A stretch of 19,466 nucleotides of DNA from Thiobacillaceae bacterium (GTDB taxonomy: Bacteria > Pseudomonadota > Gammaproteobacteria > Burkholderiales > Thiobacillaceae): positions 1-19,466 of the forward strand of contig JAHENE010000007.1 of assembly GCA_024643305.1 (NCBI GenBank), given 5' to 3'. A program made the translations under genes and the position numbers. Below are positions 6,781-15,005 of the stretch, piece by piece; the first letter of the stretch is position 1; each line of letters starts with the position of its first letter. Below the pieces are notes generated by a model. It was given only the letters and a program-made list of their open reading frames with translations. It ran no database searches and was not told the DNA's origin.

Positions 6781-7695
6781 ATGAGCCAACACCAAAAACA
6801 GCTTTCCAGCGCCTATCTGGGCGTCATCCTCATCTGGTCCACCACGCCCCTGGGCATCGTGTGGAGCAGTCAGGGCGTGCATTACACCTTTCCGCTGTTC
6901 GCGCGCATGGCGATCGGTCTCATGATCAGCCTGCTCTGGCTGGCGCTCACGCGCACACGCTTCCCGACGGATGTGCAGGCGCGCCAGTCCTATGCCATCG
7001 CCGGCTTCAGCATCTGGGCGGCCATGCTGTGCACCTACTGGGGCGCACGCTTCATCCCGTCTGGAATGATTTCGGTGATCTTCGGCCTGAGTCCGATCAT
7101 GACCGGCCTGTTCGCATCACTATGGCTGCGTGAGGACGCCTTCAGCTCGCTGAAGATCGTCGGTATGCTGCTGGGACTGGCCGGGCTATTTCTGGTGTTC
7201 AGCGGCAGCGTGCAGCTCGGCAGTACTGCCCACTGGGGCATTGCCGCAGTGCTTGCCGCTGTCGTGTTGCAAGCCTGGGGGCTGGTGGCCATCAAGCGCA
7301 TCCAGGCCGACGTCCCTGCGGTGGCGCAAACGGCCGGCGCGCTGGCCTTCACGGTACCGCTTTCCGGTCTGAGCCTGATGATGCTTGGTGAATGGCCAGC
7401 GCACGTGCCTTTGCATGCAGCCGCGGCAACGCTTTACCTGGGCGTGTTCGGCTCGGTGGCTGGATTCTCGATGTATTACTTTCTCATCAAGCACATCAGC
7501 GCCGGACGTGTGGCGCTGATTACCCTGATCACGCCAGTGACTGCGCTCATGCTTGGCATGCTGCTGAATGGCGAGCGCCTGACGTTAAATATTGCCGAGG
7601 GTACGGCCCTGATCCTGTTCGGGCTTGCCTTGTATGAGTGGGGGCTGGTCAGTAAAAACGGGCAGCGCTTGCGCGGTGCCCGTTTGCCAGATTAA
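6781..7695 (+). CDS. EamA/DMT family inner-membrane transporter
   Basis: A 304-residue integral membrane protein of the drug/metabolite transporter superfamily. It is strongly hydrophobic, with about ten predicted helices in two EamA repeats (about 10-140 and 155-290). Marks include the N-terminal YLGVILIWSTTPLGIVWSS, the repeat-1 end MTGLFASLWLREDAFSSLKIVG, and the repeat-2 end ALITLITPVTALMLGMLLNGE. Members export amino acids, purines or other small metabolites; the substrate here cannot be assigned. AAGGGA (6768-6773), seven bases before the ATG, fixes the start. The leader may hold an attenuator (6686-6760). The gene converges on typA, with 31 bp between the stop codons. Confidence 0.9.
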   Translation: MSQHQKQLSSAYLGVILIWSTTPLGIVWSSQGVHYTFPLFARMAIGLMISLLWLALTRTRFPTDVQARQSYAIAGFSIWAAMLCTYWGARFIPSGMISVIFGLSPIMTGLFASLWLREDAFSSLKIVGMLLGLAGLFLVFSGSVQLGSTAHWGIAAVLAAVVLQAWGLVAIKRIQADVPAVAQTAGALAFTVPLSGLSLMMLGEWPAHVPLHAAAATLYLGVFGSVAGFSMYYFLIKHISAGRVALITLITPVTALMLGMLLNGERLTLNIAEGTALILFGLALYEWGLVSKNGQRLRGARLPD

Positions 7696-7726
7696 GACCT
7701 GATTACCCTTGTGAGACAGGCTGGGG

Positions 7727-9562
7727 TCATGCGCTCTCGCGCATGGCCTTCCGGCGGTCATGCTCCTGCAGAAAGCGCTTGCGGATGCGGATGGACTTGG
7801 GTGTAATTTCCACCAGTTCGTCGTCGTCGATAAACTCGACGGCGGATTCCAGCGTGAGCTTGATCGGCGTGGTCAGGCGCACCGCTTCGTCAGTGCCTGA
7901 AGCGCGCACGTTGGTAAGCTTCTTGCCCTTGATGGGGTTGACCACCAGATCGTTGTCACGGCTATGGATGCCGATGATCATGCCTTCATAGAGCTTGTCA
8001 CCCGGGGAGACGAACATGCGGCCGCGATCTTCCAGGTTCCACAGCGCATAGGCAACGGCTTCGCCATTTTCCTGGGAAATCAGCACGCCGTTGTGGCGGC
8101 CGGGCAGGTCGGCCTTAACCGGACCGTATTCGTCAAACACATGGCTCATGAGGCCAGTGCCGCGCGTCATGGTCATGAAGTCGCCCTGGAATCCTATGAG
8201 CCCACGCGCGGGGATGTGATATTCGATGCGTACGCGGCCATTGCCGTCCGGCTGCATGTCCTGCAGGTCGCCGCGGCGGCGGCCAAGCTCTTCCATCACT
8301 GCACCCTGATTGGCTTCTTCGACGTCAATGGTGAGCAACTCATAGGGCTCCATTTTTTCGCCGTCGATTTCCTTGTACACCACGCGCGGCTTGGCCACTG
8401 CCAGCTCGAATCCTTCGCGGCGCATGTTTTCCAGCAGGATGGTCAAATGCAATTCGCCCCGGCCTGCGACAAGGAATATATCTGCGTCGCCTGTGTCTTC
8501 CACCCTCAGCGCCACATTGGTCAACAGTTCCTTGTTCAGGCGGTCGCGGATCTGGCGGCTGGTGACAAACTTGCCTTCGGTGCCGGCCAGCGGCGAGGTA
8601 TTGACCTGGAAGTTCATGGTCAGAGTGGGTTCATCCACCTTTGTCATCGGCAAGGGCTGAGGGTTGTCCTTGTCAGTAATTGTGACACCGATGCCAATAT
8701 CCTCAATGCCGTTGATGAGCACGATGTCACCGGCTTCGGCCTGGTCCACCAAAATGCGATCCAAACCCTGGAAACCCAGAACCTGGTTGACCCGGCCGGT
8801 TTTCACTTCACCTTCCGGACCAGCTGCCACAGCCACAGTCTGGCCTGGTTTGATGCGGCCGTTGCGGATGCGGCCTACGCCAATGCGGCCAACGTAGGAA
8901 GAATAATCCAGCGCGGCAATCTGCAACTGCAGCGGCGCATCCGGGTCGCCAACTGGCGCCGGCACATGCGACAGAACAGTCTCGAACAAGGGCACCATGT
9001 CAGCAGCAGTGCCACCGGAAGAAGGCGCATCCTTGATATCCAGGCAGGCCCAGCCGTTCAGGCCGGATGCATAAACGATCGGGAAGTCGAGCTGTTCGTC
9101 GGTCGCGCCGAGCTTGTCAAACAGATCGAAAGTCGCGTTGATGGCGTAATCGGGGCGCGCGCCGGGGCGGTCGACCTTGTTGACCACGACGATGGGATGC
9201 AAGCCCAGCGCCAGCGCTTTTTTGGTGACGAAGCGAGTCTGCGGCATGGGGCCCTCGACGGCGTCGACCAGCAGAACCACGCCGTCAACCATGCCGAGCA
9301 CGCGCTCGACTTCACCGCCAAAATCGGCGTGTCCGGGGGTATCGACGATGTTGATGTGATAGTCACCGTATTCGATGGCCGTGTTTTTGGCCAGGATGGT
9401 AATACCGCGTTCCTTTTCCAGGTCGTTGCTGTCCATGACCCGTTCGTCCACCGCCTGATTTTCGCGGAAGGTGCCAGATTGTTTGAGCAGCTGGTCAACC
9501 AGCGTGGTTTTGCCGTGGTCGACGTGAGCGATGATGGCGATGTTGCGAAGATTGCGGGACAT
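7727..9562 (-). CDS. typA: Ribosome-associated translational GTPase TypA/BipA
   Basis: TypA (BipA) is an EF-G-like GTPase that binds the ribosome and supports 50S assembly and growth under stress or cold. The 611 residues agree with the E. coli length. G motifs are intact: G1 AHVDHGKTT (12-20), the switch [18 protein letters not shown], and G4 [10 protein letters not shown]. Domain II, the EF-G-like domain III/V ([20 protein letters not shown]) and the BipA-specific C-terminal domain ([22 protein letters not shown]) follow in the usual order. The ATG at 9562 gives the canonical [20 protein letters not shown] start. It appears monocistronic with its own promoter in the 60-bp gap upstream. Confidence 0.98.
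   Translation of the reverse strand: MSRNLRNIAIIAHVDHGKTTLVDQLLKQSGTFRENQAVDERVMDSNDLEKERGITILAKNTAIEYGDYHINIVDTPGHADFGGEVERVLGMVDGVVLLVDAVEGPMPQTRFVTKKALALGLHPIVVVNKVDRPGARPDYAINATFDLFDKLGATDEQLDFPIVYASGLNGWACLDIKDAPSSGGTAADMVPLFETVLSHVPAPVGDPDAPLQLQIAALDYSSYVGRIGVGRIRNGRIKPGQTVAVAAGPEGEVKTGRVNQVLGFQGLDRILVDQAEAGDIVLINGIEDIGIGVTITDKDNPQPLPMTKVDEPTLTMNFQVNTSPLAGTEGKFVTSRQIRDRLNKELLTNVALRVEDTGDADIFLVAGRGELHLTILLENMRREGFELAVAKPRVVYKEIDGEKMEPYELLTIDVEEANQGAVMEELGRRRGDLQDMQPDGNGRVRIEYHIPARGLIGFQGDFMTMTRGTGLMSHVFDEYGPVKADLPGRHNGVLISQENGEAVAYALWNLEDRGRMFVSPGDKLYEGMIIGIHSRDNDLVVNPIKGKKLTNVRASGTDEAVRLTTPIKLTLESAVEFIDDDELVEITPKSIRIRKRFLQEHDRRKAMRESA
7728..7745. other. Perfect hairpin at the typA stop codon
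   Basis: CATGCGC (7728-7734) and GCGCATG (7739-7745) form a 7-bp perfect stem with a TCTC loop exactly over the last codons and stop of typA, in the short convergent gap with the EamA gene. No T tract follows on either strand, so it is not a standard intrinsic terminator. It may just be codon coincidence (MRESA) or protect the mRNA end. Confidence 0.35.
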
Positions 9563-9590
9563 GGCAGAAGCCTGGTTTGGAAAACCCGCT

Positions 9591-9599
9591 ATTTTAGCA
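9591..9599 (-). promoter_or_regulatory. Likely extended -10 promoter of typA
   Basis: Read on the minus strand, TGCTAAAAT is an extended -10 element about 30 bp before the typA ATG. No convincing -35 hexamer is at 17 bp. Its position in the 60-bp gap between the unknown gene and typA implies that typA is transcribed at least partly on its own. Confidence 0.45.
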
Positions 9600-9622
9600 G
9601 AATTGAATATATCTCTCGTTAA

Positions 9623-10873
9623 CTATTGATAGAGAGGATGCCGAGATAATCGCTGCTCGATTTCCGCCATTTGTTTGAGGTAAGCAGGGCTGCCGACTGC
9701 GCCGAAGCGGTGCACGAATACGGCCTCTGGCATGAATTCAGGCAGGTCGGCGAAGGAAGGCGACAATGCGCTGTCCTTTGCAAGACCTGCCAGATAGGTC
9801 TGCACCAATGCCGCGCGCGGTCCGGTCGCCAACTCGCCCAGCTTTGCGCCTGTCCGGTCATAGGCAAGGTCTGTAAAGCTGAAGCCGGAGCCTGACACCA
9901 CGTCTTCCTCTTCTTTGGCCAGCCCCATGGCATTGGCCAGGCGGCTGCCACCACTTGCGGAAAGGGCGGCGGCAATCAACAAATGTTCTGCAGCATCGCG
10001 CCTGCCATACAGGGTCAGCAAAACCGGGGGGGCGCGACGAGTGCTGCGTCCACGTCCCTCCAGTAGTTGGTGAAGACTGACTCCAGCAACGTAAGCGCCA
10101 ATTGAGGTCAAAGCCGCTCGATTTTCTAATGCCGCATCTCCGCCGCGCTGTTCGGCAAAGCGGAAAACCTCGGCAACCAGTTTGCGTCCAGGCTGCTGGC
10201 TTTTATCCGGAAATTGGGCAGCCGCCCTGCGCACAAAATCTGCATAGATCAGCAAGCGCCCTTTTTCATCCGCACCAACCAGAACTTCCGCACCCTTGCG
10301 TTCCATAAGAGTCAGCAATTCAGGTCGCCAATGATAGTTAAGGCTCAGGTGATTCTCTGTAACACTGACACTTTTCAGGGCTTCCATCAAAGCGGTATAG
10401 GCAGGATCCTGGCGCAACCACTTTTGCGCTACCCACAACATCCCGCGCCCCAGAAAGGACGGCATGGGCAGGCTGCCAACCTGCATGCCCGTCAATTCAA
10501 GTTCGCCCCCGTTCTGTGTAAGTTCGGAAGAAATATTCAGGTAGCTTCCAAAGGGATTGTGCAACACGCGCAGGCTTACATTGAGCAATGCCCGGCCTGA
10601 CTCCAGATCGGCTGAAACCCCGCTTACCGGCCTGACCACCACGGCGTAATTCAGCAGGCGGTTGACGTCGTCCTCGGACAACTCCAGGGTTTGCACCGTA
10701 TCAGCACTGCGGTTGGGTGGAATGTTCTTTTCGAACAAATGCTTTGCCCAGACCAGGTCATCACGGGTAATACGCGAACCGGGCTCAACCGTAGGCTGGT
10801 CATTCAGCACAATCCAGGCCAGCCCAGCCAAGGTAGCCAGCAGCAACAGCAAAAAGGCAAGCAGGCGCTTCAT
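9623..10873 (-). CDS. Membrane-anchored protein of unknown function
   Basis: A 416-residue protein that I do not recognise as a named family. It starts with one hydrophobic anchor (residues 4-24, MKRLLAFLLLLLATLAGLAWIVL). The rest is soluble and probably periplasmic. The first half (about 65-190) alternates polar and hydrophobic residues as in beta-sheet proteins (LNVSLRVLHNPFGSYLNISSELTQNGGELELTGMQVG split across strands). The second half is mainly helical, with LLIAAALSASGGSRLANAMGLAKEEEDVVSGSGFSFTDLAYDRTG, which looks like a conserved block containing a catalytic-looking or binding GSGFSFTDL turn. Only one Trp-rich stretch and no metal motif are seen. Its ATG shares one base with the stop of the truncated haemoglobin gene (TGATG), so it is translationally coupled to that gene. 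Confidence 0.8.
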   Translation of the reverse strand: MKRLLAFLLLLLATLAGLAWIVLNDQPTVEPGSRITRDDLVWAKHLFEKNIPPNRSADTVQTLELSEDDVNRLLNYAVVVRPVSGVSADLESGRALLNVSLRVLHNPFGSYLNISSELTQNGGELELTGMQVGSLPMPSFLGRGMLWVAQKWLRQDPAYTALMEALKSVSVTENHLSLNYHWRPELLTLMERKGAEVLVGADEKGRLLIYADFVRRAAAQFPDKSQQPGRKLVAEVFRFAEQRGGDAALENRAALTSIGAYVAGVSLHQLLEGRGRSTRRAPPVLLTLYGRRDAAEHLLIAAALSASGGSRLANAMGLAKEEEDVVSGSGFSFTDLAYDRTGAKLGELATGPRAALVQTYLAGLAKDSALSPSFADLPEFMPEAVFVHRFGAVGSPAYLKQMAEIEQRLSRHPLYQ

Positions 10874-11253
10874 CAGCTCTCTTGATTTCGCATGAAATCA
10901 GCCGTTTTGAAAAAGGCGGCGTCAAGCTCGGCTTTCAGATTTTCATCCAGCCCGACGTCATTCATGGCGCGCTTCATGCAGTTCATCCACTGGTCACGCT
11001 CCGATTCGCCAATCGCAAACGGCAAATGGCGGCGGCGCAGGAAGGGATGGCCGAAACGGTCGGTGTACAGTGGCGGCCCGCCGGTCCAGCCGGAAAGAAA
11101 CCAGTACAGTTTGTTGCGCGACTCGCTGAGATCCTGCGGATGCAGCTTGCGGATGCCGTAGTAGTCCGGGTCTTCGTCCATTAGATCGTAAAAACGATCG
11201 ACCAGTTTGCGGACCATCTCATCGCCGCCTATGCGGTTGTAATGCGTTTCCAT
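10873..11253 (-). CDS. Group II truncated haemoglobin
   Basis: A 126-residue group II (O-type) truncated haemoglobin, a cytoplasmic haem protein of the 2/2 globin fold linked to O2, NO or peroxide chemistry. Visible family features are the N-terminal YNRIGGDEMVRKLVDRFYDLM helix with TyrB10, the WFLSGWTGGPPLY segment, FGHPFLRRRHLPFAIGE with the proximal His (F8) in RRRHLPF, and the group II TrpG8 in RDQWMNCM. A TTG at 11259 would add two residues but leaves no room for a ribosome binding site. The ATG at 11253 has GGAAG six bases upstream and is preferred. It begins two bases after the purT stop, and its stop overlaps the next start, so it is the middle gene of a coupled trio. Confidence 0.94.
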   Translation of the reverse strand: METHYNRIGGDEMVRKLVDRFYDLMDEDPDYYGIRKLHPQDLSESRNKLYWFLSGWTGGPPLYTDRFGHPFLRRRHLPFAIGESERDQWMNCMKRAMNDVGLDENLKAELDAAFFKTADFMRNQES

Positions 11254-11255
11254 GT

Positions 11256-12458
11256 TCAACTTCCAGTAACAGGTTTGACCTTGCCTGCTGCTGTCTTTGC
11301 GCGCTCACGTGCTTCTTCCACGCTATCGGCATTTGCCAGCGCCACGCCCATGCGGCGGCGGGTGAAACTCTCCGGCTTTCCAAACAGGCGAACATCGGAT
11401 TCGGGCACCTGCAAAGCTTCCGCGACACCCTCGAAGGCGATCCCCTTGGCTTCCATGCCGCCATAGATCACGGCCGACGCGCCCGACCGGCGCAGGCTGA
11501 CATCGACAGGCAGGCCGAGGATGGCGCGCGCATGCAGTTCGAATTCATTCATACGCTGAGTACACATGGTCACCATGCCGGTGTCATGCGGGCGTGGGCT
11601 GACTTCGGAAAACCAGACCTGGTCGCCGCTGATGAAGAGCTCCACGCCGAAAATGCCCAGCCCACCCAAACTGTCCGTCACCTTCTTCGCCATGTCGCGC
11701 GCTGCCTGCAAGGCTTTCTCGCTCATGGGCTGCGGTTGCCAGGATTCCACATAATCGCCCTGTACCTGCACGTGCCCAATGGGTTCGCAGAAATGTGTTT
11801 CCACTTTGCCACTCGCACCACGAGCACGCACCGTCAACTGCGTAATTTCGTAGTCAAAATTAATGAACCCTTCAACAATCACCCGGCCTGCATCGACGCG
11901 CCCGCCACTGGCAGCATAGTTCCAGGCGGCTTCCACATCTTCCGGCCCGTTGACCTTGCTCTGGCCCTTGCCGGAAGACGACATCACAGGCTTTATCACG
12001 CAGGGGTAGCCAATGCCGCCGTCGATGGCAGCGCGCATTTCCGCAAGACTGGAAGCGAAGGCATAGGGTGAAGTGGCAAGGCCGAGTTCCTCCGCAGCGA
12101 GTCTTCGGATGCCTTCGCGGTTCATGGTCAGTTGTGCCGCGCGAGCAGTGGGGATTACCGTCGCCAGACCTTCGCGCTCAATGTTCAGCAGTTCATCGGT
12201 GGCAATCGCCTCGATTTCCGGGACGATCAACTGCGGTTTTTCCTGTTCCACCAAGGCACGCAGGGCCTTGGGGTCAGCCATGTTGATGACGTGGGCGCGG
12301 TGCGCCACCTGCTGCCCCGGCGCATTGGCATAACGATCGACCGCAATCACCTCCACGCCCAGGCGCTGCAGGGCAATGATGACTTCCTTGCCCAGTTCGC
12401 CTGCGCCGAGGAGCATGACGCGGGTGGAGGAAGGAGATAAAGGGGTGCCGAGTTTCAT
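11256..12458 (-). CDS. purT: Formate-dependent phosphoribosylglycinamide formyltransferase PurT
   Basis: PurT makes formyl-GAR from GAR, formate and ATP in purine synthesis, replacing the folate-dependent PurN reaction. It is a 400-residue ATP-grasp enzyme. The N-terminal [31 protein letters not shown] and [11 protein letters not shown], the central [17 protein letters not shown] and [18 protein letters not shown]-grasp loop, and the metal-binding [25 protein letters not shown] all match the family closely. A TTG start at 12467 is possible. ATG 12458 gives the normal [15 protein letters not shown] start and is preferred. It is the first gene of purT, truncated haemoglobin and the unknown membrane protein. 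Confidence 0.97.
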   Translation of the reverse strand: MKLGTPLSPSSTRVMLLGAGELGKEVIIALQRLGVEVIAVDRYANAPGQQVAHRAHVINMADPKALRALVEQEKPQLIVPEIEAIATDELLNIEREGLATVIPTARAAQLTMNREGIRRLAAEELGLATSPYAFASSLAEMRAAIDGGIGYPCVIKPVMSSSGKGQSKVNGPEDVEAAWNYAASGGRVDAGRVIVEGFINFDYEITQLTVRARGASGKVETHFCEPIGHVQVQGDYVESWQPQPMSEKALQAARDMAKKVTDSLGGLGIFGVELFISGDQVWFSEVSPRPHDTGMVTMCTQRMNEFELHARAILGLPVDVSLRRSGASAVIYGGMEAKGIAFEGVAEALQVPESDVRLFGKPESFTRRRMGVALANADSVEEARERAKTAAGKVKPVTGS

Positions 12459-12531
12459 GTTTCTCAAGGAATTTTGACAATAGCTGATTGTAACTTGTCG
12501 CCCCGGGCATGCCCCGGAACCTAATCCAGAG

Positions 12532-12537
12532 TAAAAT
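12532..12537 (+). promoter_or_regulatory. Candidate -10 element for the AAA+/VWA cluster
   Basis: TAAAAT lies 30 bp before the AAA+ ATG in the 109-bp divergent gap with purT, the only clear gap ahead of this cluster. No good -35 is found at the standard distance. A TTGACA at 12474-12479 is too far away. A GGGCATGCCC palindrome (about 12506-12515) sits between the divergent starts and could be an operator. Confidence 0.3.
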
Positions 12538-12567
12538 AGTCAACTTTGTAATTGGATAGTTTTAGAA

Positions 12568-13611
12568 ATGCGTCCCGCCCAACTAATCCCGATTCTTGAG
12601 CGCGAATTCCTGAGCGCAGCCGAAGGACACCATACCCCCGTGATGATGTGGGGCCCGCCCGGCGTGGGAAAATCCCAGATGGTGGGCGAAGTCGCGGTCA
12701 AACATAATGTACCCGTAATCGACATTCGGCTCTCCCAGATGGAGCCCTCCGATCTGCGCGGCATTCCATTTCGCGTGGGCGAACAAGTGGATTGGGCGAT
12801 TCCCTCCATCCTGCCCGACGCCAAGCGCCACGGCGAAAGGGGCATCCTGTTCCTGGACGAGATTACCTCGGCCCCGCCCTCGGTTTCAGCTGCAGCCTAT
12901 CAATTGATTCTCGACCGCCGCCTGGGTGCCTATGAAGTGCCACCGGGCTGGGCAATCTTTGCTGCCGGCAACCGCCAAGGCGACCGCGGCGTGACCTATG
13001 CCATGCCAGCGCCACTCGCCAACCGCTTCTCTCACTTCGACGTGGAAGCCAACCTCGACGACTGGTCACAGTGGGCCTATGAGAACAATATCGATGAACG
13101 CCTGATCGGCTTTCTGCGCTTTCGCCCGGAACTCTTGTTCGACTTCGACCCGGCACGCAATCCCACCGCCTTCCCCACCCCGCGTTCCTGGGAGTTTGCC
13201 CATCGCGCCCTGCAGAAATTCGGCGATCAGCCAGACCTGCTCGGCCCCGCGCTGGCGGCCTGCGTGGGCCAGGCAGCCGGCATTGAGTTCTCGGCCTATC
13301 TTGCCAACCTGTCGCGCATGCCGGACCTGGATGCCATCGTCGAAGGCCGCCCTGCCGACGTTCCGCGCGACACCGACCTGCAATACGCCGTGGCGGCTGC
13401 ACTGGTGGCACGTGCCATCCGCAACAAGAACGGTACAAACATCAAGGAAATGCTGGGTCACATCCTCGACTATGCGGCCAAGTTTCCACTCAAGGAAATG
13501 GGCGTGATGCTGGTATCCGATATCCATCGCAACGTTGGGCAGACGCTGTTTGCGGTGCCGCAGTTCGCCAGCTGGGCCAACCAGGTAGCTGATATCGTTT
13601 TGTACGAGTAA
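12568..13611 (+). CDS. MoxR-type AAA+ ATPase
   Basis: A 347-residue AAA+ ATPase of the MoxR/AAA_5 kind, likely a ring-forming chaperone that remodels a partner, normally the VWA protein encoded beside it. Walker A is GPPGVGKS (29-36), Walker B ILFLDE (93-98), sensor 1 is N135 in FAAGNRQGD, and an arginine-finger candidate is R153 in PAPLANRFSHF. After residue 230 follows a helical lid region. There is no signal peptide or membrane segment. The ATG at 12568 has only a weak ribosome binding site. A 74-bp gap, without a terminator, separates it from the VWA gene. MoxR/VWA pairs such as RavA/ViaA, CbbQ/CbbO and NorQ/NorD activate or assemble metalloenzymes; extension to this pair is inference. 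Confidence 0.93.
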   Translation: MRPAQLIPILEREFLSAAEGHHTPVMMWGPPGVGKSQMVGEVAVKHNVPVIDIRLSQMEPSDLRGIPFRVGEQVDWAIPSILPDAKRHGERGILFLDEITSAPPSVSAAAYQLILDRRLGAYEVPPGWAIFAAGNRQGDRGVTYAMPAPLANRFSHFDVEANLDDWSQWAYENNIDERLIGFLRFRPELLFDFDPARNPTAFPTPRSWEFAHRALQKFGDQPDLLGPALAACVGQAAGIEFSAYLANLSRMPDLDAIVEGRPADVPRDTDLQYAVAAALVARAIRNKNGTNIKEMLGHILDYAAKFPLKEMGVMLVSDIHRNVGQTLFAVPQFASWANQVADIVLYE

Positions 13612-13685
13612 GCAATTTACCGCCGAGAGCACAAGGTTCGCTGAGTGACTCTCTGAATACTCTGCGCTTTAAAAGATTTTGTTGA

Positions 13686-15005
13686 ATGCCGAGCCTTAGC
13701 CAGATCACCTTCGCCAACGATCCTGCCACCAAACTGGCGGCGGCGCGCACGCGTCTGATTCTGGACAAGCCCTTCCTGGGCGCCTTGGTGCTGCGCCTGC
13801 CCATGATCGAAGCCGGACCGTGGTGCCGCACGACCGCCACGGATATGCAAAGCTTCTATTACAACCCCGCCTACATCGACAAGCTGTCCCTGTCCCAGGT
13901 GGAATTTGTGCTGGCGCACGAAGCACTGCATTGCGCACTCACCCATTTCGTGCGGCGCGGCCATCGCATCCAGCGCAAATGGGATCTGGCCTGCGATTTC
14001 GCCATCAACCCCATCCTCATGAACGACGGCCTGCAGCCGCCGCCGGAAGCCGTGGTGCTGAACCAGTTCGAGAACATGAGCGCGGAGGAAATCTATCCCT
14101 GTCTCGACGATAGCCTCGACAACGAGACGCTGGACCAGCATCTCTACGACAACAACGCCGAGGGCAGCCAGAACGGCCAGAGCCAGGAGCCCCCCCCGGA
14201 GGATGCGCCGCAGGACCAGCAGGGAAAATCCGGCGGCGGGTCGCAACCAAAAAATCAGGAACCGCAACAGGGTGAAGGCGGTGGCGCGAAGCCCAATCCG
14301 CAGCAAGGCCAATCCGGGCAAAAGGCCGGCGAAGACGACGACAAGGACAATCCGCCCGTTCCCTTGAATGCGCAGGAGCGCGAAGAATTGGCGCAGAAAT
14401 GGCAGCAGTACCTCGCCAGCGCAGCGCAACAAGCCCAGCAGGCGGGCAAACTGGGTGGGGCCATGGCACGCATGGTTGATGCATGGCTTGAACCGAAGCT
14501 GCCCTGGCGCACGCTGCTGGCGCACTACTTTTTCGACCAGGCACGCAACGACTACAACTACATGCGTCCCTCCCGTCGTGAAGGCGACATGATCCTGCCC
14601 TCTCTGAAAAGTTCGCAGTGCGACCTCATCGTCGCCATCGACACTTCCGGTTCAATCGGCGAAGAAGAGTTGTCTGAGTTTCTTTCAGAGATCAACGCCA
14701 TCAAGGGCGCGCTGCCGGTGCGCATTACGCTGCTGGCCTGCGATGCAAAACTGGCCGAGGACGGCCCCTGGGTGTTCGAGCCCTGGGAAGAATTCCGCCT
14801 GCCGCGCACCTTCCAGGGTGGTGGCGGTACTGATTTCGCGCCGGTGTTCGAGTGGGTTGAAAACGAAAACCTGCGCCCCGACGCGCTGGTGTACTTTACC
14901 GATGCCGATGCCGAATTTCCAGAGAACGCCCCGACCTATCCGGTGATCTGGCTGGTCAAGGGCAAGAAGCCGGTGGCCTGGGGCAAGCGGATTCAGTTGA
15001 ATTGA
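13686..15005 (+). CDS. DUF2201-type protein with HExxH motif and C-terminal VWA domain
   Basis: A 439-residue protein with three parts. Residues 1-140 form a putative metallopeptidase-like domain with HEALH at 78-82 (AHEALHCALTHFVRRG) and a possible further ligand in WDLACDFAIN. Residues about 145-230 are a low-complexity linker rich in Gly, Gln, Pro, Asp and Glu. The C-terminal part is a VWA-like domain with a full MIDAS: DTSGS (LIVAIDTSGSIGEEEL), Thr in GGGGTDFAP and Asp in VYFTDADAEFP. This architecture matches DUF2201 (VWA-like) proteins that are paired with AAA+ ATPases. Whether the HExxH part is a real peptidase is not established. The ATG at 13686 lacks a strong Shine-Dalgarno sequence. 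The TGA overlaps the next ATG (TGATG). Confidence 0.92.
   Translation: MPSLSQITFANDPATKLAAARTRLILDKPFLGALVLRLPMIEAGPWCRTTATDMQSFYYNPAYIDKLSLSQVEFVLAHEALHCALTHFVRRGHRIQRKWDLACDFAINPILMNDGLQPPPEAVVLNQFENMSAEEIYPCLDDSLDNETLDQHLYDNNAEGSQNGQSQEPPPEDAPQDQQGKSGGGSQPKNQEPQQGEGGGAKPNPQQGQSGQKAGEDDDKDNPPVPLNAQEREELAQKWQQYLASAAQQAQQAGKLGGAMARMVDAWLEPKLPWRTLLAHYFFDQARNDYNYMRPSRREGDMILPSLKSSQCDLIVAIDTSGSIGEEELSEFLSEINAIKGALPVRITLLACDAKLAEDGPWVFEPWEEFRLPRTFQGGGGTDFAPVFEWVENENLRPDALVYFTDADAEFPENAPTYPVIWLVKGKKPVAWGKRIQLN

Noticed and set aside
7964..9622. 552-codon open frame on the plus strand
   Set aside because: It is antisense to typA, which has full family motifs. The frame has no recognisable domain and is a codon-bias shadow.
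13617..14525. 302-codon open frame on the minus strand
   Set aside because: It lies opposite the DUF2201/VWA gene, and the protein has the Leu/Arg-rich look of an antisense frame.
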